DNA of 64,000 nucleotides, from NCBI GenBank assembly GCA_903919455.1, contig CAIXIJ010000005.1, forward strand, positions 62,001-126,000. The letters are read 5' to 3'. Of this stretch, positions 34,406-42,969 are shown piece after piece (positions within the stretch are counted from its first letter, which is position 1; every line of letters begins with the position of its first letter). A program made the translations under genes and the position numbers. A model generated the notes under the pieces. That model had not been told where the DNA came from and made no database searches. It saw only the letters and a list, made by a program, of their open reading frames with translations. This DNA is from an uncultured Acidimicrobiaceae bacterium. GTDB lineage: Bacteria; Actinomycetota; Acidimicrobiia; Acidimicrobiales; Ilumatobacteraceae.

Positions 34406-35359
34406 ATGAGTCACGACAACGTCACCACTCCCTTGGTCGAGGCTTCCTTCGACCGTCGTGGTCTGTTCCGCATCGGCGGCCTCACCATCGCTGGCGCCGC
34501 CATCATTGCGGCCTGCAGCGACAGCAATGCCGTGCTGCCCGGTGAAGTGGGCCGAGTGGGTGTCGGTGCTCCGAACCCCACTCTGCTCGATCCGATCATC
34601 AACAACGGCGTGCTGCTGCGCACCTCGGCGTCCATCGAGACGTCCATCGCCGATGCCTACCAGCACATGCTGGACCAGGGTCTGCTGAGCGCACCCAGCC
34701 CCACGTTCCCGGATCTCGGTGACCAGAGCAATCTCGTGAAGGGTTTCCTCGAGCAGCACCGCAAGGCTGCCGAGTCGTTCAACGCACTGGCTCAGGAAGC
34801 TGGCGGCGAGCCCTGGACGTGCGGGAACCCGCGCCTCGACAACGCGTTCATCACGCCACTGTTCACCCGAGTCGAGAGCGGCGCTCCCGCCACCGACACG
34901 GCCAAGGCCATCGAGCCCAGCGACGACCCCACCCGCGACATGGTGAACCTCGTGGTCGCCCTCGAGCAGCTGTCGGCGTCCACCTCGCAGGCGCTGATGA
35001 CTCAGGTCACCGAACCGTCGTACCGAGCAGAGGCCATGCGCCTCGCCGTTCGGTCGGCGCGCCAGTCGGCTCTGATGTCGCTGAAGATCAACCCCGGTGC
35101 ATACGTCACCGGCAGCGATGTCGAAGCCGCCAACCCGGCAGCGCCCACCACGGAGGCACCCACCACCACGGCGCCCGCCGCCGGCACCGTGCCCCAGACC
35201 GAGATCCCGCTGCCGGTGGCCATTCCCAGCCAGTACGGCTCGTTGGCCCCCATCGTGTACATCGGTGCGAATGGCGACGAGAACGGTGTGCGAATGAAGC
35301 TCATCTTCGAGACGCCGAGCACCAACTCGTTCGTCTACCCGTTCGACAAGTGCGGCTGA
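34406..35359 (+). CDS. Tat-exported lipoprotein with degenerate ferritin-like domain
   Basis: A 317-residue protein. The leader SFDRRGLFRIGG has a twin arginine and ends in a lipobox (IAAC), so it is probably a Tat-exported lipoprotein. A helical domain resembles the upstream protein, but the fourth helix reads VRSARQSAL where the partner has EARHV, so metal ligands look lost. A Thr/Pro/Ala linker and a C-terminal beta-rich part follow. ATG 34406 is preferred; GTG 34397, overlapping the upstream stop, adds three residues. Confidence 0.75.
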   Translation: MSHDNVTTPLVEASFDRRGLFRIGGLTIAGAAIIAACSDSNAVLPGEVGRVGVGAPNPTLLDPIINNGVLLRTSASIETSIADAYQHMLDQGLLSAPSPTFPDLGDQSNLVKGFLEQHRKAAESFNALAQEAGGEPWTCGNPRLDNAFITPLFTRVESGAPATDTAKAIEPSDDPTRDMVNLVVALEQLSASTSQALMTQVTEPSYRAEAMRLAVRSARQSALMSLKINPGAYVTGSDVEAANPAAPTTEAPTTTAPAAGTVPQTEIPLPVAIPSQYGSLAPIVYIGANGDENGVRMKLIFETPSTNSFVYPFDKCG

Positions 35360-35373
35360 CGCCTACACTGCCC

Positions 35374-35738
35374 ATGTGGTGAGTCGGCCGGGTGGCCGCG
35401 GCACGGCTCGACCGTGTCGAGGAAAGTCGGGGCTCCAAAGGGCAGAGTACTGGCGCGAGCCAGGTCGCGGCGACGTGACGGATGTGCAACAGAGAAAGAC
35501 CGCCGATGGGCCGGGCAACCGGTCACAGGCAAGGCTGAAACGGTGCGGTAAGAGCGCACCAGCGTGCGGGGCGACCCGTACGGCTCGGTAACACCACTCG
35601 GAGCAAGGCCAAGCAGAGAGGATGGGCTGCCCGTCCGCCGGTTCGCCGGTGCCTCTCGGGTAGGCCGCATAGATGGATGGTCACCCAGGTCGCGCAAGCG
35701 ACTGGACAAAACTCCGCTTACAGGCCGACTCACCACAC
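35374..35738 (+). ncRNA. rnpB: RNase P RNA (class A)
   Basis: The catalytic RNA of RNase P, which matures tRNA 5' ends. The ends pair over 14 bp as helix P1 (35376-35389 with 35723-35736). Conserved blocks are present in order: GAGGAAAGTCGGGGCTCC, ACAGAGAAA, GGTAAGAGCGCACC and the 3' CTCCGCTTACAGGCC. No protein gene overlaps. The 435-base gap 35360-35794 is otherwise empty. Exact 5' and 3' ends are estimated to within a few bases. Confidence 0.96.
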
Positions 35739-35794
35739 TTTTGTCACCGTGACGATGCAGCCCGAGAAGCCGGGGGGTCGGTAACGTCGGGCGG

Positions 35795-36526
35795 GTGGAC
35801 ATCTACGTCGGGTGGTCGGCGCGAGCAGGCGAGCCGACGAAGTGGCAGCACCGACGGCGACGCCTGAGCGGGTGGTGGCAGCGGGCCACCGGGCCGCTGA
35901 TCCGGCGTTGGATGGCCAAGCCGCGGGTCACCCGCATGTTCGGATTGCGCATCACAGTGCCGGTTGGCGTGTTTCCGCCGCGCTGGTTCTTCTCCACCAA
36001 GCTCGTCGCCCGCACGGTGCGGCGGTTACCGCTGCGGGGGGCCACGCTGCTGGAGGTGGGGTGCGGTTCGGGCACGATCTCCATGGTGGCGGCCAAGGGT
36101 GGCGCCACGGTGACGGCCATCGACATCTCTCCCGATGCGTGTGCCGCCACTCGCAATAACGCCGCTGCAAACGGTCTCGAGGTGCGGGTGTTGGAGAGCG
36201 ATCTGTTCGCTGCCGTCGACGGCACGTTCGACATCGTGGTGGTCACTCCCCCGTTTTTCCGCCACGACCCCACCACCACGCTGGATCATGCATTTCACGC
36301 CGGTAGCAACTTCGAGTACTTCCACCGTCTGTTCGCCGACATCGGCCCTCACCTGCACGAGCGCTCGCTGTGCCTGGTGTCGCTGGCCGAGGGCTGCGAT
36401 CCCGAGATCGGGCGCATCGCCGAAGCACACGGCCACAACCTGGTGATCGAGCGACGGTGGATGGAGTTCCTCCAGTACACCTACGTGTTCCGGTTGGTGC
36501 CTCTCAGCTCAGTGGCAGCAGGTTGA
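35795..36526 (+). CDS. SAM-dependent methyltransferase (MTS-like)
   Basis: A 243-residue protein with a basic N-terminus and a Rossmann methyltransferase domain: LLEVGCGSGTISMVAA is the SAM loop, AIDIS the acidic second strand, and VTPPFF takes the place of the NPPY active-site motif of HemK/RsmC-type enzymes. That motif suggests methylation of a planar amide or base, such as a protein glutamine or rRNA, but the substrate is unknown. The start is GTG; the 3' end overlaps the convergent phosphatase gene by 23 bp. Confidence 0.8.
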   Translation: MDIYVGWSARAGEPTKWQHRRRRLSGWWQRATGPLIRRWMAKPRVTRMFGLRITVPVGVFPPRWFFSTKLVARTVRRLPLRGATLLEVGCGSGTISMVAAKGGATVTAIDISPDACAATRNNAAANGLEVRVLESDLFAAVDGTFDIVVVTPPFFRHDPTTTLDHAFHAGSNFEYFHRLFADIGPHLHERSLCLVSLAEGCDPEIGRIAEAHGHNLVIERRWMEFLQYTYVFRLVPLSSVAAG

Positions 36527-37070
36527 ACGCCCCGAGCGCCGGCCGACCGTTGCGCACCACGATGCGGGTCACCGAGGCCTGATCCACCCAACTGCGGGCG
36601 GCGATACGCACGTCGACGCCGAGCGCCCACGCCATGGCAGCCTTCACCGGCGTGGCATGGGTGACCACCACGATGTGGCGGTCGGCGGCTTCTTCCAGCA
36701 GTTCATCGAGCGCCAACGCGACACGGGTCTCCATGGCACGCAGCGTCTCTGCGCCCTCAGGAGCGAAGTCGATGTCGTGCACCCAGCGCTGCCACATGTC
36801 CTGTGGCAGATCCGCGATGCGATGCCCCTCGAAGGGGCCATAGGCAACTTCCAGCCAGCGGTCGTCGAGGGCGGGTTCGAGCCCGAACACCGAGGCGGTC
36901 TGACGAGCACGCGACAGCGGCGAACAGATGACGCGGTCGATGTCGGTGACGAGCGAAGGGAGCAACGCCGCCTGCGCCAACCCCACGTCGTCGAGTGGCA
37001 GGTCGAGCCGACCCTGAAGCCGGCCGCCTGCGTTGGCCTCAGTACGAGCATGGCGGACGATGGAGAGCAT
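36504..37070 (-). CDS. Histidine phosphatase (phosphoglycerate-mutase family)
   Basis: A 188-residue enzyme with the catalytic histidine in IVRHARTEAN (RHA in place of the usual RHG), SPLSRARQTA, the acid-base glutamate in EVAYGPFEGH and the second histidine in VVTHATPV. Such proteins dephosphorylate small sugar phosphates or nucleotides; the substrate is not evident. ATG 37070 is chosen because it begins the first strand of the domain. Confidence 0.85.
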   Translation of the reverse strand: MLSIVRHARTEANAGGRLQGRLDLPLDDVGLAQAALLPSLVTDIDRVICSPLSRARQTASVFGLEPALDDRWLEVAYGPFEGHRIADLPQDMWQRWVHDIDFAPEGAETLRAMETRVALALDELLEEAADRHIVVVTHATPVKAAMAWALGVDVRIAARSWVDQASVTRIVVRNGRPALGAFNLLPLS

Positions 37071-37083
37071 TGAGGTCAGTGAA

Positions 37084-37590
37084 TCACACGCGAGGCCCGC
37101 GCGTGGGTGTGGGGCCGATGTCGGTGAACGTGCCCTGGCGCACGAACTGCGCCCGACGCGCCGGGTCGGCGAGGTGGAATCGCCGGTACGCCCACCAGAG
37201 CATGGCCACACCGGCCAGTTCCATGAGCGCGTTCAGCCACAGCGGGCGCTCGAGCGACGGCACCTGCACATCGCCCCACGAGCCACTGAACGGCCACCAG
37301 AACACCTTGGTGCTGGCGAAGGCCCCATCGAACACAAGATGCAGCAGCAGGCCGATGGGCAACCCCAGCAGCAGGCGGCGGATGGGCTTTCGGCCCGCCG
37401 TGACCAGCATCACCAACGCCAGTGTTCCCACCGCGACGGTGAGGCTGTGCGCCCAGCGCGCCTGCCCGCCGGGAACGTCGACGAGGTCGGGCAGCACCGT
37501 ACCGACGAACAGCAGCCGATAGTCGAACCGTGGGTCGGTGAACACGTACCACACGGTCACCAGTGCCGTGCCGATGAACCAGAAGAACAT
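37084..37590 (-). CDS. YdjM-like membrane metal-dependent hydrolase
   Basis: A 168-residue membrane protein. Segments HSLTVAV, LLHLVFDG and FWWPFSG resemble the PF04307 (YdjM) family, with His and Asp residues on helix ends as putative zinc ligands. Four or five hydrophobic segments are present. ATG 37590 lies five bases after the zinc-ribbon gene stop, so the two are in one operon. Confidence 0.7.
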   Translation of the reverse strand: MFFWFIGTALVTVWYVFTDPRFDYRLLFVGTVLPDLVDVPGGQARWAHSLTVAVGTLALVMLVTAGRKPIRRLLLGLPIGLLLHLVFDGAFASTKVFWWPFSGSWGDVQVPSLERPLWLNALMELAGVAMLWWAYRRFHLADPARRAQFVRQGTFTDIGPTPTRGPRV

Positions 37591-37595
37591 GCGGG

Positions 37596-38300
37596 TCAGC
37601 GCACCAGGTAGCGGCCGCACTGCGGGCACTCAGGCACCGCACCCTCCGGGGTGGCCTTCACCTGGTCCATCTCGGCCGCAGAGAGGTCGAGGTGGCATCC
37701 CTGGCAGCGGTGGCCTTCGAGACGGGCGATGGCCACACCGTCGAAGTGCTGCTTCGCACGCTCGTAGGCGGCGGTCTCGGCCTCGGTAAGCGTTGCGGCG
37801 AACTCGGGGCGGCGAGCCCGCAGGTCGGCCTCCTCCGTATCGAGCACGGCCGTTACCTTGGCGAGTTCAGCCTCGGCAGTTGAGGCCTGCGCCTCCAGTA
37901 CCGGCAGTGCCTGGCCGAGAGCAGCGAGGTCGGACTCGGCGGTGCCCTGCTCGTCGAGGGCCGTCAGTTCCTGGTCGTCGAGTTCACCGCGCTGTTCGTT
38001 CAGGGTGGCGATCTGGTGCATCAACGCTTCGGCTTCACGTGGCGCAATGACCGTCTTCAACTGCGCCTCCAACCGGGTGCGCTTGGTGGTGATCTCTGTA
38101 GCGGCATGCTCGGCCGCCTCGATGGACGCCTGCGCTGCGTCGATGCGCGCTTGCGCCTCGGCCATCGAGCGGAGGTGGGCATCCACTGCGGCCGTGGCGG
38201 CGCGATGCGCGGCGAGTTCGGAAAGTCGGGGGCGACGGTTCGCCACCGCAACGAGTGCGGAGTCGATGTCCTGCAGGGCGAGGAGTGCGGTGGCGTTCAT
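37596..38300 (-). CDS. Coiled-coil protein with C4 zinc ribbon (DUF164 / CT398-like)
   Basis: A 234-residue protein: a long helical hairpin (about 1-180), Ala/Glu rich, followed by a zinc ribbon with CQGCHLDLS and CPQCGRYLV. This family is widespread, and is thought to act in nucleic-acid or secretion processes, with no fixed role. ATG 38300 overlaps the penicillin-binding-protein stop (ATGA). Confidence 0.85.
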   Translation of the reverse strand: MNATALLALQDIDSALVAVANRRPRLSELAAHRAATAAVDAHLRSMAEAQARIDAAQASIEAAEHAATEITTKRTRLEAQLKTVIAPREAEALMHQIATLNEQRGELDDQELTALDEQGTAESDLAALGQALPVLEAQASTAEAELAKVTAVLDTEEADLRARRPEFAATLTEAETAAYERAKQHFDGVAIARLEGHRCQGCHLDLSAAEMDQVKATPEGAVPECPQCGRYLVR

Positions 38301-40582
38301 GGAGACTGTCCTTGTAGCACAACATTCGTCGGTAGCTGCGCACAGGGGTAGACGTAGATGTTCATCTTCACCGACGGCATGGGGGCTCGAGGGTCGAGCA
38401 CGTTGTCGGGCACCATGGTTCCGTTGGTGATCGGCACGAGCACGGCACGAGGCTGCGTGGTGGTGGTCAACACGGCCGTGCCGCCCGCGCCGGGCGCCGG
38501 GGCAACCGTGGAAGCAGGCGCATCGGTGCTGCTGGTGGGAGTGCCAGGCAGCGTGCCACCAACAAGCCGAGCGAGGCATTCCTCGCCTGGCCAGTAGATG
38601 CGGGCTCGCTGGCGAGTAGCCGGCGGCGGAGGCGGCCAATCGAGGTCGGGCTGACCGTCCAAGGCGGCCACCATGTACGCACCCCAGATGCGGGCCGGGT
38701 AGTCGGCCCCCTGCACCTTGCCGTTTCGGCCCATCTCCGCGGCGAACGCCGGGATTCCGTCCATCGGGGTGTAGCCGTTGGGGTCGCCCACCCACACGGC
38801 CGTGGTGATCTGCGGCGTGCCACCTACGAACCATGCGTTCGTGTTCTCGAACTGAGTGCCGGTCTTGCCCGCTGCGGTGCGGGGGAAGTCGGAAAGGTTT
38901 CGTGCTCCAGTGCCGTAGCGGAGCACACCCTTCAGCGACTTCACGGTCTTCAGTGCAGCCGCAACGTCGAGCACCTGCACACCCGGGTCGGTGTGCTTGT
39001 AGGTGCGCTTGCCGTCCGGCCCATCGATCCACTCCACGTAGTACGGGTCGTGATGCAGTCCTTGGTTGAGAATGGTCTGCATGCCGGTGGCCATGTCGAT
39101 GGGTGCCATCACGTTGTTGCCGGTCGCCGTGAGCGGCAGCGGCTGGAATGACTCGCGATCCTTCGTGGATTGCCCTTGGAAGAAGTACGCCGAGTGCGCC
39201 ATGCGGTACACCGAATCCACCACGCGATGCAGGCCCACGGCATAGCTGAGACGTATGAAACCGCAGTCGGTGGACGACCATGTGTTCTTGCCATCGAGCG
39301 GACCCAGTTCACCCGTGGCGTTGTTCACCACCTTCAACGATGGTCGCCCGTCAGTGAAGTCGGGCACGGTGCACGGTCCTGGGCCCTTGATGATGTCGGT
39401 GGTCTCGGCTCCGGCCTCGTAGGCAGTAGCAAGGATCATCGATTTGATGCTGGAGCCCGTCTGCCGGGGAACCAACGACATATTCACCTGGCCACCTGGC
39501 TCGTTGGGCCGCAGGCCGCGACCGCCGACCATGGCTCGAATAGCACCAGAGGTGGTGTCGACCGAGAGGACGGCAGCATCGAAGCCCTGCTGGTTCACCG
39601 GCAGGATGTCGCGGGCGTTCTCGGCGTGCTCCTGCATTGCCGGGTCGAGCGTGGTGTGAATCTGTAAGCCGCCGCGGTAGAGCACATTCGCCCGTTCCTG
39701 TTCGGTGGCGCCGAGGATGTTGGAACGATTGAGCAGATAGTCGCGGAGGGCGATCGTGTAGTAGGTGGGTTTGGTGGAGATCGATGCCAGCGTGCGCACT
39801 CGGGCAGGAATGGGCCACTTCTTGGACTGCAGCTTCGCCTGCTTCTTGGTGACCAACCCCACGGCGGCGAGGCGGTCCATCACCTGCACGAAACGCCGCC
39901 GCGATGGCTCCGGGTTGTTGATCGGGTCGTACCCGGACGGTGACCGCACCAGGCCCGCCAGGAATGCGCCCTCGATGAGCGTCAGTTGTGCAGCTTCCTT
40001 TCCGAAGTACACCTCCGCCGCAGCCTGCAACCCGTAGGCGTTGTTGCCGAAGAACACCGTGTTGAGATAGCGCTCGAGAATGTCGTCCTTCGTCGTGGTC
40101 TTCTCCAGCATGGTGGCGTAGTGCGCCTGCAGGGCCTTGTACCGACCGTCGCGTGGCAGACCGGCGAGGAACTCGTTCTTCACCACCTGCTGGGTGATGG
40201 TGGACGCGCCTTGCGTGGGGCCATCGCTGGCGAAGTTCGACAGCAGAGCGCGGAAGACGCCGCGGATGTTCACCCCATGGTGTTGGTAGTACTCGGTGTC
40301 CTCCACGGCCAGCAGCGCCGAAATCACATCCGGCGGTACCTGCGACAGCTTGATCGGTTGGCTGTTCTCCCGCTCGAACACGGCAATCACGTTGTTGGCC
40401 CGGTCGTACACCACCGTGCGTTGCGAGAGCGGCTGGAAGTCGGGCAACTTCACGGCCGATTCGTCGTGCGCATTCGCAATGCGCCACAGGCGCGGCGCGA
40501 GGCCGAGGGTGACGCCCGTTAGCAGCAGGGCGCCGGCCGCCACGATGGCGACGAATCGGATAGGCCAGACGAGACGATTCAC
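38297..40582 (-). CDS. Bifunctional penicillin-binding protein (class A)
   Basis: A 761-residue peptidoglycan synthase anchored by one helix (about 9-30). The GT51 glycosyltransferase shows EDTEYYQHHGV, GASTITQQVVKN and the ERYLNTVFFGNNAYG region. The transpeptidase carries the SxxK serine in TGSSIKSM and KTGT in AAGKTGTQ. A Thr/Pro/Ala-rich C-terminus follows, as in mycobacterial PonA proteins. It polymerises and cross-links the cell wall outside the membrane. No PASTA domain is visible. Confidence 0.93.
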   Translation of the reverse strand: MNRLVWPIRFVAIVAAGALLLTGVTLGLAPRLWRIANAHDESAVKLPDFQPLSQRTVVYDRANNVIAVFERENSQPIKLSQVPPDVISALLAVEDTEYYQHHGVNIRGVFRALLSNFASDGPTQGASTITQQVVKNEFLAGLPRDGRYKALQAHYATMLEKTTTKDDILERYLNTVFFGNNAYGLQAAAEVYFGKEAAQLTLIEGAFLAGLVRSPSGYDPINNPEPSRRRFVQVMDRLAAVGLVTKKQAKLQSKKWPIPARVRTLASISTKPTYYTIALRDYLLNRSNILGATEQERANVLYRGGLQIHTTLDPAMQEHAENARDILPVNQQGFDAAVLSVDTTSGAIRAMVGGRGLRPNEPGGQVNMSLVPRQTGSSIKSMILATAYEAGAETTDIIKGPGPCTVPDFTDGRPSLKVVNNATGELGPLDGKNTWSSTDCGFIRLSYAVGLHRVVDSVYRMAHSAYFFQGQSTKDRESFQPLPLTATGNNVMAPIDMATGMQTILNQGLHHDPYYVEWIDGPDGKRTYKHTDPGVQVLDVAAALKTVKSLKGVLRYGTGARNLSDFPRTAAGKTGTQFENTNAWFVGGTPQITTAVWVGDPNGYTPMDGIPAFAAEMGRNGKVQGADYPARIWGAYMVAALDGQPDLDWPPPPPATRQRARIYWPGEECLARLVGGTLPGTPTSSTDAPASTVAPAPGAGGTAVLTTTTQPRAVLVPITNGTMVPDNVLDPRAPMPSVKMNIYVYPCAQLPTNVVLQGQSP

Positions 40583-40641
40583 TTCCCACGCAACCTAGTT
40601 GCGAGGCGAGCGATGGATGCATCACCACCTACGATGCGCCT

Positions 40642-41577
40642 ATGACCTCTTTGCATCCCTTCCGCTTCGGCATCCAGGCCTCCACCGCTCCCGACCGCGC
40701 CAGCTGGGTGTCGCTGGCGCAGCGCACCGAAGCGCTCGGTTACAGCACGCTCACAATGCCCGATCACTTCGGCGATCAGTTGGCTCCTCTGCCCGCGATG
40801 ATGACGGCACTGGATGTCACCACGGATCTGCGCGTCTGCGCCCTGGTGTTCGACAACGACTACAAGCATCCGGTGGTGTTGGCGAAGGAACTCGCCACGA
40901 TGGACGTGCTCAGCGATGGTCGCATGGAGATCGGCCTCGGGGCCGGATGGATGATCTCCGACTACGAGCAGGCCGGCATGCAGTACGACTCGCCCGGCGT
41001 GCGCGTGGATCGCTTTGTGGAGGGTCTGCACGTCATCCGTAAGTGCATGGAGCCCGGTGCGTTCTCGTTCGAAGGAACGCACTACACCATCACCAATTAC
41101 GACGGTCTGCCCAAGCCGGTACAGGCCCGCCCGAAGGTGCTCATCGGCGGCGGCGGCAAGCGCGTGCTCGGCATCGCCGCCCGCGAGGCCGACATCGTGG
41201 GTATCAACCCCAGCCTGCACACCGGCGTCGTCAACGCCGAGACGTTCAGCCACATGTCGGCGGAGTCCGTCGACGAGAAGGTGGCCATCGTTCACGCCGC
41301 AGCGGGCGACCGAATGGCCGATATCGAGATGAACGTGCGTGCGTTCCTGGTGAACGTCACCGACGACGGCGCTGGCGCACGCGAGCGCCTCGCCGGGGGT
41401 CTCGGTGTACCTGCCGACTTCCTGGCCGCGTCGCCGTTCGCCCTCATCGGCCCGCCCGAGGAACTCATCGAGCGTCTGCTCGAGCGTCGCGAGCGTTGGG
41501 GCTTCACCTACGTCATCGTCGGTCAGGAAGACGTGGAGAAGTTCGCTCCGGTCGTCGCTGCTCTCGCCGGGAAGTGA
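40642..41577 (+). CDS. LLM-class F420-dependent oxidoreductase
   Basis: A 311-residue luciferase-like TIM-barrel protein of the TIGR03621 type. RFGIQASTAPDRASW, YSTLTMPDHFGDQLAP, and GRMEIGLGAGW are the family blocks that form the deazaflavin site. F420 rather than FMN is expected in actinobacteria. The substrate is unknown. The next gene, a Gfo/Idh/MocA oxidoreductase, begins 2 bp after the stop. Confidence 0.87.
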   Translation: MTSLHPFRFGIQASTAPDRASWVSLAQRTEALGYSTLTMPDHFGDQLAPLPAMMTALDVTTDLRVCALVFDNDYKHPVVLAKELATMDVLSDGRMEIGLGAGWMISDYEQAGMQYDSPGVRVDRFVEGLHVIRKCMEPGAFSFEGTHYTITNYDGLPKPVQARPKVLIGGGGKRVLGIAAREADIVGINPSLHTGVVNAETFSHMSAESVDEKVAIVHAAAGDRMADIEMNVRAFLVNVTDDGAGARERLAGGLGVPADFLAASPFALIGPPEELIERLLERRERWGFTYVIVGQEDVEKFAPVVAALAGK

Positions 41578-41579
41578 CC

Positions 41580-42602
41580 ATGAAGGTTGCGCTGCACGGA
41601 GCCGGGATGATTGCGCTCGCCCACGCGGCCGCCACGGTGGTGCAGGGCCACGAACTGGTCGCTGTGGCGTCACGTACTCCCGAGCGCGCCGCTGAATTGG
41701 CGGCCCGTTTCGGTGCACCCACCGCCACCTACGACGAACTACCGGGCACGGCCGACATCGTGGTGGTGTCGTCGCCGCCTCAGTGCCACGCCGACGACGC
41801 CATCCGTTATCTCGATGCCGGAGCGGCGGTGGTGCTGGAGAAGCCACTCTGTCGCACGCTCGACGAGGCCGACCGCCTGGTGGCCGCATCCGCCCGTAAC
41901 CACGGCCGTTTGCTGTACGCGGAGAACCTCGCGTACGCGCCCGTCGTGCAGCGGATGGTGGCCGATGCCCGGCTCGTGGGCCCGCTCACCAACCTCGAGG
42001 TGCGCTCGTTGCAAGGGCTACCCACATGGGGTGCATTCACCACCGACGAGTGGGGCGGCGGGGCCCTGTTCGACCTCGGGGTCCACCCGTTGTCGGTGGC
42101 GATGCTGTTGGCCAACTCCGCAGGCGAGGGCCAACCCACATCGGTGCGCGCAACGCTGCGCGGCGGGGTGGGCCACGGCAGCGACGAACACGCCGAGGTT
42201 CACCTGTCGTTTACATCCGGCTTCACGGCACACGTGGTGTCGAGTTGGCAGGCCGGACCCGAGCCTGTGTGGGATGCGCAACTCGCCGGCGACACGGGCG
42301 TTCTCCGCGCCGAACTGCAGCCGGTGCAGCGGCTGGAATACAACGGTGAAGCGGTCGCCATTCCGGCTGCCACCGGGCCGATGGCGGTGCTCGATCAACT
42401 CGGCTATTCAGGCCAACTGCGCGCCTTCATCGACGATGTGCAGGCGGGCCGCGAACCGGTAATGAGCGCCACGTTCGGACGCAACGTGCTGCAGGTGGTG
42501 CTGGCCTGCTACGAGAGCGCGGCAATGGGAGGAGAACCCGTCGACCTCCCCTTCAGTGGGTCTCGCGACCGCACCCCGCTGCAGTTGTGGCGAGGCGCCT
42601 GA
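41580..42602 (+). CDS. Gfo/Idh/MocA-family oxidoreductase
   Basis: A 340-residue NAD(P)-dependent enzyme. The N-terminal fold has HGAGMIALAHAAA (GxGxxG-like), EKPLCRTLDEAD with the conserved lysine, and DLGVHPLSVAM holding the catalytic His/Asp pair. Family members oxidise or reduce sugars, inositols or biliverdin-like compounds. The substrate cannot be told. It is coupled to the upstream F420-type oxidoreductase. Confidence 0.85.
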   Translation: MKVALHGAGMIALAHAAATVVQGHELVAVASRTPERAAELAARFGAPTATYDELPGTADIVVVSSPPQCHADDAIRYLDAGAAVVLEKPLCRTLDEADRLVAASARNHGRLLYAENLAYAPVVQRMVADARLVGPLTNLEVRSLQGLPTWGAFTTDEWGGGALFDLGVHPLSVAMLLANSAGEGQPTSVRATLRGGVGHGSDEHAEVHLSFTSGFTAHVVSSWQAGPEPVWDAQLAGDTGVLRAELQPVQRLEYNGEAVAIPAATGPMAVLDQLGYSGQLRAFIDDVQAGREPVMSATFGRNVLQVVLACYESAAMGGEPVDLPFSGSRDRTPLQLWRGA

Positions 42603-42616
42603 GGCGCCAGCCAAGG

Positions 42617-42817
42617 TCAGACGACGCGAACCTTCAGGGCTTCGTCGCCCTTGCGGCCCTGGCCGACTTCGAACTCCACGGTCTGGCCTTCTTCGAGGCT
42701 GCGGTACCCGCTGCCATCGATGTTCGAGAAGTGCACGAACACGTCCTCACCACCTTCCCGAGAGATGAAGCCGTAGCCCTTCTGAGCGTTGAAGAACTTC
42801 ACGGTGCCGATGGTCAT
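42617..42817 (-). CDS. Cold-shock protein (CspA family)
   Basis: A 66-residue single cold-shock domain with [12 protein letters not shown] (RNP1) and DVFVHFSNI (RNP2), an RNA chaperone. ATG 42817 has GGAGAAGG just upstream, and the product then has the standard length. It overlaps no gene; a 152-bp gap to the divergent CoA-transferase holds its leader. I see no clear promoter. Confidence 0.95.
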   Translation of the reverse strand: MTIGTVKFFNAQKGYGFISREGGEDVFVHFSNIDGSGYRSLEEGQTVEFEVGQGRKGDEALKVRVV

Positions 42818-42969
42818 TGCCTTCTCCACTTTCCGCGTCGCCTGTATGGCCCACGCTGGGAAGCACAATATCTCACCTGAAACCCCATTATGTGCAGGGT
42901 GCGCAGGTCACGGGTTCGACGGGTCGTTCGTCACTGGCCCAACGAGCCCCACTCGTTCACAGTGAACGC

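Noticed and set aside
35737-35752. TTTT run followed by GTCAC/GTGAC after rnpB
   Set aside because: The hairpin follows, instead of precedes, the T-run and has a one-base loop, so it does not look like a terminator.
37596-39281. A 561-codon frame over the zinc-ribbon and penicillin-binding-protein genes
   Set aside because: Upstream of 38300 it reads the penicillin-binding-protein gene in another frame and has no recognisable content.
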